From: Oscillospiraceae bacterium | Lineage (GTDB): Bacteria > Bacillota > Clostridia > Oscillospirales > Ruminococcaceae | DNA: 6,427 nucleotides | Direction: 5' to 3' | Assembly (NCBI GenBank): GCA_014796735.1 | Contig: JAAVIG010000069.1 | Location: 1-6,427, forward strand | Part shown: piece by piece, positions 5,397-6,427 of the stretch | How positions within the stretch are numbered: the stretch's first letter is position 1 | Layout: each line of letters opens with the position of its first letter | The notes under the pieces: generated by a model | The model's database searches: none | Told to the model about the DNA's origin: nothing | What the model saw: only the letters and a program-made list of their open reading frames with translations | Position numbers and translations under genes: made by a program

Positions 5397-6029
5397 ATGA
5401 CAAAAGGTTTAATCGCTAAGAAAATCGGTATGACACAGATTTTCGACGAGAACGGCAAGGTCGTTCCCGTAACGGTTGTTGAAGCAGGTCCTTGCGTTGT
5501 AGTTCAGAAGAAAACCGCCGAGAACGACGGTTACGACGCAGTTCAGCTCGGCTTCGGCGACGTATCCCCCAAGGGCGTTAACAAGCCCCAGCAGGGACAT
5601 TTCAAGAAGAATGACGTAGCGTTCAAGAGATTCTTGAAGGAATTCAGACTGAACGACACAAGCGCGGTAAATGTGGGAGACATTCTTAAGGCCGATGTAT
5701 TCGCGGCAGGCGATGTTATCGACGTTAAGGGCACCAGCAAGGGTAAGGGCTTCCAGGGCGCTATCAAACGTCACAATCAGCACAGACTGAAAGAGACCCA
5801 CGGTTCAGGTCCTGTTGCAAGACAGGCAGGCTCCATGGGCGCGTGCTCCAGCCCCTCAAGAATCTTCAAGGGCAAGGGCATGGCAGGTCATATGGGCGCG
5901 GAAACAGTTACCGTACAGAATCTGGTAGTGGTAAAGGTAGACGCGGAAAACAATCTTATCGCAATCAAGGGTGCAGTTCCCGGTCCCAAGGGCGGATTGG
6001 TATGCCTCACCGATGCGGTTAAGGCTTAA
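5397..6029 (+). CDS. rplC: 50S ribosomal protein L3
   Basis: Early-assembling large-subunit protein that binds near the 3' end of 23S rRNA, with a long loop reaching toward the peptidyl-transferase centre. The 210-residue product has normal length and starts with the classic MTKGLIAKKIGMTQIF. The central part holds KGTSKGKGFQGAIKRH and the loop HGSGPVARQAGSMGACSS, a form I associate with clostridial L3 in place of the HGSxFHRAPGSIG seen in many bacteria. It continues with FKGKGMAGHMGAETVTVQNL and ends with KGAVPGPKGGLV. Second gene of the S10 cluster; rplD starts 16 bases after its stop behind GGGAGGAGGA (6030-6039), so the two are surely co-transcribed. Confidence 0.98.
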   Translation: MTKGLIAKKIGMTQIFDENGKVVPVTVVEAGPCVVVQKKTAENDGYDAVQLGFGDVSPKGVNKPQQGHFKKNDVAFKRFLKEFRLNDTSAVNVGDILKADVFAAGDVIDVKGTSKGKGFQGAIKRHNQHRLKETHGSGPVARQAGSMGACSSPSRIFKGKGMAGHMGAETVTVQNLVVVKVDAENNLIAIKGAVPGPKGGLVCLTDAVKA

Positions 6030-6045
6030 GGGAGGAGGATCTATA

Positions 6046-6427
6046 ATGGCAAAGGTATCAGTTTATGATATGAACGGTAACGCGGTCTCCGAGCTTGAGC
6101 TTAATGATGCGGTGTTCGGTATCGAACCCAGCGAGTACGCTATGCATCAGGCGGTGGTAAATTACCTGGCTAATCAGCGTCACGGAACACAGTCCACCTT
6201 AACCAGAACAGAGGTCAGCGGCGGCGGAAGAAAGCCCTGGAGACAAAAGGGTACAGGTCACGCAAGACAAGGCTCCACAAGAAGCCCTCAGTGGCGTCAC
6301 GGCGGAGTTGCTCTCGGACCCAAGCCCAGAAGCTACACCTATACGATCAATAAAAAGGTAAAGAGACTGGCTCTCCTTTCCGCTCTGTCATCTAAGGCAC
6401 AGGAAAATGAGATCGTGGTCGTTGACA
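6046..6427 (+). CDS. rplD: 50S ribosomal protein L4, N-terminal part (3' end outside window)
   Basis: 127 complete codons are present of a protein usually about 205 residues long. Translation begins MAKVSVYDMNG and carries the L4 hallmark extended loop SGGGRKPWRQKGTGHARQG (about residues 59-77), then STRSPQWRHGGVALGPKPRSY and NKKVKRLALLSAL. L4 is an early 23S-binding protein whose loop lines the polypeptide exit tunnel near the macrolide site. In E. coli it also represses the S10 operon through the rpsJ leader; whether that applies here is unknown, though the long leader upstream makes it worth asking. The His in TGHARQG replaces the Arg seen in many homologues. Confidence 0.97.
   Translation, partial: MAKVSVYDMNGNAVSELELNDAVFGIEPSEYAMHQAVVNYLANQRHGTQSTLTRTEVSGGGRKPWRQKGTGHARQGSTRSPQWRHGGVALGPKPRSYTYTINKKVKRLALLSALSSKAQENEIVVVD

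Overview
The window looks like a chromosomal segment of a Bacillota genome, probably class Clostridia and close to the Ruminococcaceae/Oscillospiraceae. The reasons are: all genes lie on one strand; ribosome binding sites are strong AGGAG types; a YfhO-family membrane protein, a type III pantothenate kinase and an ECF-transporter S component occur together; and the ribosomal proteins have clostridial forms (L3 with HGSGPVARQAGSMG, L4 with TGHARQG). The taxonomic call is inference from protein style, not from a search.

Layout from left to right. (1) 1-1823: the C-terminal part of a YfhO-family polytopic membrane protein, entering from outside the window and ending in a very acidic tail, followed by a good intrinsic terminator (1846-1885). 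(2) 1912-2685: coaX, type III pantothenate kinase. (3) 2686-2999: a 314-base gap holding two diverged copies of an 85-88 base direct repeat that flank a cluster of perfect hairpins. (4) 3000-3608: a small ECF-transporter S component. (5) 3682-4320: a VanZ-like membrane protein, closed by an intrinsic terminator (4342-4373). (6) 4374-4909: a long non-coding stretch with a near-consensus promoter (TTGTAA, 17 bases, TATAAT) and a leader of about 350 nt rich in potential hairpins. (7) 4910-6427: the start of the S10 ribosomal protein operon: rpsJ (S10, GTG start), an unusually long 175-base gap with two hairpins, rplC (L3), then rplD (L4), which runs off the window.

How the genes may work together: CoaX makes 4'-phosphopantothenate, the committed step to coenzyme A, and the S component two positions on may capture pantothenate or a related vitamin for a shared ECF energising module encoded elsewhere. 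That link rests on gene proximity only. The S10 operon is a separate, strongly promoted transcription unit for ribosome assembly.

I found no complete new multi-gene system here. The least explained items are the structured intergenic repeat between coaX and the transporter gene, the long S10 leader, and the hairpin-bearing gap between rpsJ and rplC.
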